Shown: positions 60,856-64,000 of the stretch, one piece after another
How the letters are laid out: each line of letters begins with the position of its first letter
How positions within the stretch are numbered: position 1 is the first letter of the stretch
Origin: Rutidosis leptorrhynchoides
Lineage: Eukaryota; Streptophyta; Magnoliopsida; Asterales; Asteraceae
Direction of reading: 5' to 3'
DNA length: 64,000 nucleotides
NCBI RefSeq assembly: GCF_046630445.1
Contig: NC_092342.1
Location: forward strand, 177,216,501-177,280,500
Notes under the pieces: model-generated
What the model was told of the DNA's origin: nothing
Databases searched by the model: none
Seen by the model: only the letters and a program-made list of their open reading frames with translations
Position numbers and translations under genes: made by a program

Positions 60856-60914
60856 CCATGCCCGGGCTCGAACCCGTGACCTCACGGTTAAACACAACGT
60901 CCCTAACCATTGAC
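60856..60914 (-). other. tRNA-like Pol III promoter segment in C LTR
   Basis: On minus: GGGTCAATGGTTAGGG (box A-like) followed about 30 bp later by GGTTCGAGCCCGGGC, a match to the box B consensus GGTTCGANNCC. It resembles the tRNA-derived head of a plant SINE; the downstream T-rich stretch (60838-60850) could be its tail. It is not a complete tRNA: no acceptor stem was found. Confidence 0.55.
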
Positions 60915-62236
60915 CCATTTCATGTTTTTCTGATTTAATAACCATACTTAATCTATATATTCGATGTATCTGTCTGTTTTCTCCTCTTCATCCTCAACCC
61001 TCATACAATCAATCCTAACACCGAACCTTATTTGTTTTAGTTTTGGATTTTAATTAGGAGCTATCTGTAATGAGGATTCTCGATCAACAGATAAGAAGGA
61101 GAGAAAGAAAAATAAAATTAAATTTAAAAAAAAAATTCTGTTACAGACCTCACGAAGAACATGAAAAATCCAAATCATGATTTTTAAATCCAGACTATTT
61201 TAGCTCCTAATTTCTACACGAAAGATGTTGTAAATCATTCTTAGAAACACTAGGGATCATCAATTGAATCAAAATCTTCAAAACGAATTCAAATTTTACA
61301 TAGAACAATTCGTTTGACTTTTTAGGAAAATAACTTTGACCTCAAATTCATACTCGATTTTAAGAATTGGAATTCAAGCCTTTGCAGATAGTTTCAATAG
61401 AGGATTTTTAACAAGGCTACAATTCTAGATTTTGAATTTAATGTAGAAATCGGGCTGTTGTAAAAATAAACCAAGAACAGGGTAAACCGATGGGTTTCTT
61501 GTGTTTTTCTTTAAAAATCTCAATTTGATAGAGTGTGTAAGAGTTTTAAATTGATAAAGATAATAACAGAACTAAGTGTGTGAATCTAATCTATCGAATA
61601 ATTTGTTTATTATGTAGCTACTTTGATCGATAGGTTCCATATTATAAACAGAAAATAAAAATAGAAAAATAAAAAAAACGTACGATCCCTCACAGAATTT
61701 GGACGTTATTGTGACTTATTGGAACTGAATTGTACCATATTACAGACCAAAAACAAATTAAAATAAAGTTTGATTGCAACCTGTAACCAATTCGTATGAA
61801 TTATTGTTTTTATATAATTAATATTAATAACTAATATCATAATTATATTAATACTAAATAATAATAATAATAATAATTGTATTAATAATAATATTAATAT
61901 TATCATTAATCATAAAAATGATAACAAAGATATTAATAATAGAGTGTGTTATTTTATTATATTTATAACTAATATAATTCTAATGATATTAATAGTAATA
62001 TTAAAGAGATTAATAATTATAAATATTCATAATAACTTAGATTTAAAATTTTACTACTAATTATAATGATATAACGAATTAGATGTATCAATATTATACT
62101 AATGTTAATGTTAATATTATACTAGTATTAATAATGGAAATAAATATAATAATATTAATGTAACACTTATACTTTAATTCGTACTTAAATATTAATGTTA
62201 CAATTTATTAATCATGTATTAGTTAATAATTATATA

Positions 62237-62240
<4 letters not shown>

Positions 62241-62281
<41 letters not shown>
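62241..62281. repeat. (CA)n(TA)n microsatellite in C right LTR
   Basis: About 28 bp of CA then about 12 bp of TA; corresponds to the MITE insertion region of the left LTR. Confidence 0.9.
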
Positions 62282-62282
<1 letters not shown>

Positions 62283-62652
62283 TGAATGTTTAGTATTTAT
62301 ACTTTTCAATATAATAATAATTATTTATAGAAATCATAAATTTATGATAATATCATATGTATATTTATATATATTCATATGGTAGTAATTTAGTTACTTT
62401 ATTTATTATTTTACATTTTAATTCAAATGATTAAAGTGTACTTTATTAATTCAATCTATTGTATATACACTTATATTTATATTTATTTACACACAATAGT
62501 TCGTGAATCGTCGTAAATAGTCAAGGTCAAATGCATTCATGAAAAAAAATTGTTAAATTAATTTAAGACTCAGTTTAATATACTTTGCTTATCGTGTCAG
62601 AATCCTATAAGGATCAAGTTTAAATTTGGTGGGAAATTTTTGGGTCGTCACA

Positions 62653-63380
62653 TTAGGACCCTTATATTGGTAGCAATATAAGTTATCTTCATATTAGGAC
62701 TCCTTTTCTTGGTACTAACCTACTATATTTTTATAATAGGACCCTTTTTGGGGTACTTAAATAGTTTATAATTATTTTAGGACGCTTTTATTAGTACTAA
62801 TATAGTTTATCTTTATAATATAGGAACCATTTTGTGGTTTTAAGGTTTCAAATATTTATATTACGACTTCTTTTTTGGGGTATTATACTTAAAAATAATT
62901 TTATTAGGACCCTTTATGTGGTACTAATGTAACATTTGTGCATATTAGGACTTTTTCCCTTGGTACCAAACTAGTATATCGTTAGATTAGGACTCTATTT
63001 ATTGGTACCAATGTACTATTTTTTTTACAATAGGACCATTGTTTTGGTCCTTACGAATTATAAATTTTATTAGGACACTTTTGTTGGTACTTATGTTATC
63101 TATTTTTCATCTTTGGGACACCTTATGCATGTCTCATTTTTAAAAAGTGACTCCTAATATGTATTTTAAGGACCTTTCTTTGTGGTTGTTAATTATATTA
63201 TAGGACCTGATCAATGGTTTCATAATCTTATGACCTTTTAGGACACTTTTTAATTTCAATACTTTATACGACCGCGTTAGATACAACCCTCATTGGTAGG
63301 TCCTATCAAGCCCAAAGGTCCTATAAAGTGGCTTTATATGACCAAATTGAGGGTCCTATAGGAGCATTTTTCTTGTAGTG
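62653..63380. mobile_element. CACTA transposon right end with subterminal repeats
   Basis: At least nine imperfect units of TATTAGGACYCTTTTTTGTG...GGTACTAA at about 40-45 bp spacing, beginning with the TTAGG duplicate of C. They are followed by AGGTCCTAT-type repeats and the terminus TTTTTCTTGTAGTG (63367-63380), which read inward is CACTACAAGAAAAA, the classic plant CACTA end. No transposase ORF is visible, so the element is probably non-autonomous or its transposase lies outside the window. Confidence 0.8.
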
Positions 63381-63861
63381 TTTTTATGAATTTTATCAAA
63401 ACAAGATTTGTACTTAGAAAAACTTTGAATTATGTACAAAGTACAAATCTTCAGTGATACCAATTGTTAAAACGGGTTGCATACTGAGATGTATACAAGC
63501 CTTAGTGAATTATTTCAGATATAAAACAAAGAGTTTATGAAATTCACTTTTGAAAAACAATTTTTCTTTTCATTTTCTGCCTTTTTCTCTCCCTCAAGAT
63601 GTGATATACAAGAGAGTAAATCACCATTTTGATATATTCCCAAGAAAATGAATTAACATCCCCTTGAAATATGATATAAATGAGTTACCTCCCCCTATCG
63701 TAACCATTGTAACTTAATCCCAGGAAGTTAATAGAATTCTATAAGACTCCCCCATGAAAGATGTTATCTAAAGTAGAATAAATCAGTTGCTCCCCCTAGA
63801 AAGTATCTACTCCTCCTAAACACAAGATCCTAAGTATAAGTCCCAAAAGATCTAAGGAATG
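63381..63861 (-). other. 3' region of a SIRE-like Copia element
   Basis: Follows the Copia pol stop on the minus strand. It has several purine tracts (for example near 63690, 63750 and 63800), as SIRE-type elements show. No LTR boundary was identified. The CACTA end abuts at 63380. Confidence 0.45.
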
Positions 63862-64000
63862 TTAAGCACTATATTCTACCATGCCAATCTCTTTGATCAA
63901 GAACTTTAGCCTAAGTTCATCTAAAGGTTTAGTGAACATGTCAGCTAATTGCACTTTGGTAGGCACAAAGTATAACTCTACATCCCCTTTTTCTACATGG
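63862..64000 (-). CDS. SIRE-like Copia RNase H C-terminus, partial
   Basis: Minus-strand frame entering from the right edge and ending with TAA at 63862-63864. It includes YFVPTKVQLADMFTKPLDEL and IKEIGMVEYSA. The QLADMFTKPL motif is the standard end of Copia RNase H, and this version is closest to the SIRE/Maximus type. The visible 45 codons are open. The rest lies beyond the window. Confidence 0.85.
   Translation of the reverse strand, partial: HVEKGDVELYFVPTKVQLADMFTKPLDELRLKFLIKEIGMVEYSA

Larger units (their letters stand above)
59050..62652 (-). repeat. Element C 5' LTR, uninterrupted (3.6 kb)
   Basis: On minus starts TGTGACGACCC and ends GGGCCATGAAA, bordered by TTAGG outside. It lacks Cassandra, the Athila-like element, solo LTR E and the MITE, so it shows the pre-insertion state for all four. 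It has the conserved box at 59325-59402 and the hairpin at 59103-59119. Confidence 0.9.

Noticed and set aside
63440..63475. PBS-like ATTGGTATCAC on minus near 63450 as the start of another element
   Set aside because: Only nine bases match, it lies 3' of a Copia pol end, and no LTR end could be confirmed next to it.

Overview
This is a gene-poor, AT-rich plant nuclear window made almost entirely of nested transposable elements. The organism is a flowering plant, most likely a eudicot. The long Tekay-type Ty3/gypsy LTRs and the extra open reading frames before gag fit Asteraceae best, but that is an impression from family resemblance and was not computed. I see no intact host gene. The only host-gene material is three broken exon groups (ribosomal protein L5, arogenate dehydrogenase and a TNP1/En/Spm-like tail) inside what looks like a CACTA transposon, plus an F-box gene carried by a gypsy element.

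Layout. Positions 1-6731 (+) are the 3' part of Tekay-like gypsy copy A1: zinc knuckle, protease, RT, RNase H, integrase, decayed chromodomain and a 3.4-kb 3' LTR. A1 sits in the gag of a second gypsy element, B (6732-12202, -), of which gag, a pre-gag acidic ORF, the PBS and the 3.0-kb 5' LTR remain. A degenerate telomere-like tract follows (12203-12585). Then comes CACTA-associated sequence (about 12586-15797) with the captured exons and subterminal repeats. It resumes at 62653 and ends at the terminal repeat at 63380, beside the end of a SIRE-like Copia pol gene (63862-64000, -).

From 15798 to 62652 the CACTA subterminal array is interrupted by one 46.9-kb nest. Its outer shell is element C (-), a pol-less gypsy element with 3.6-kb LTRs and a TTAGG target duplication. 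C's left LTR holds, in order, a complete Cassandra TRIM with 5S-rRNA-like LTRs (16897-17524), a complete Athila-like gag-protease element with near-identical LTRs (18293-28269), a solo gypsy LTR named E (29112-31743), and a foldback MITE with a telomere-motif hairpin (32396-33071). C's right LTR (59050-62652) lacks all four and so serves as an in-window empty-site control. C's internal region is split by gypsy copy A2 (35694-57251, -). A2 carries an acidic ORF and an F-box ORF between PBS and gag, and its RT/RNase H region is split by a full-length Copia element (41040-49033, +).

How the parts work together. Only the Athila-like gag-pro ORF (905 codons) is open throughout. A1, A2, B and the Copia carry stops, almost all C-to-T or G-to-A, as expected of methylated, silenced DNA. 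A, C and E LTRs share short structured modules near the LTR 3' end, B shares one of them, and A2, B and C share a leader repeat after the PBS. Pol-less C therefore looks like a parasite of A-type elements. The observations most worth follow-up are the F-box ORF in a gypsy element, the covarying LTR hairpin shared between families, a 150-bp palindrome-bearing module common to an Athila leader and a gypsy LTR, and the Cassandra filled/empty pair.
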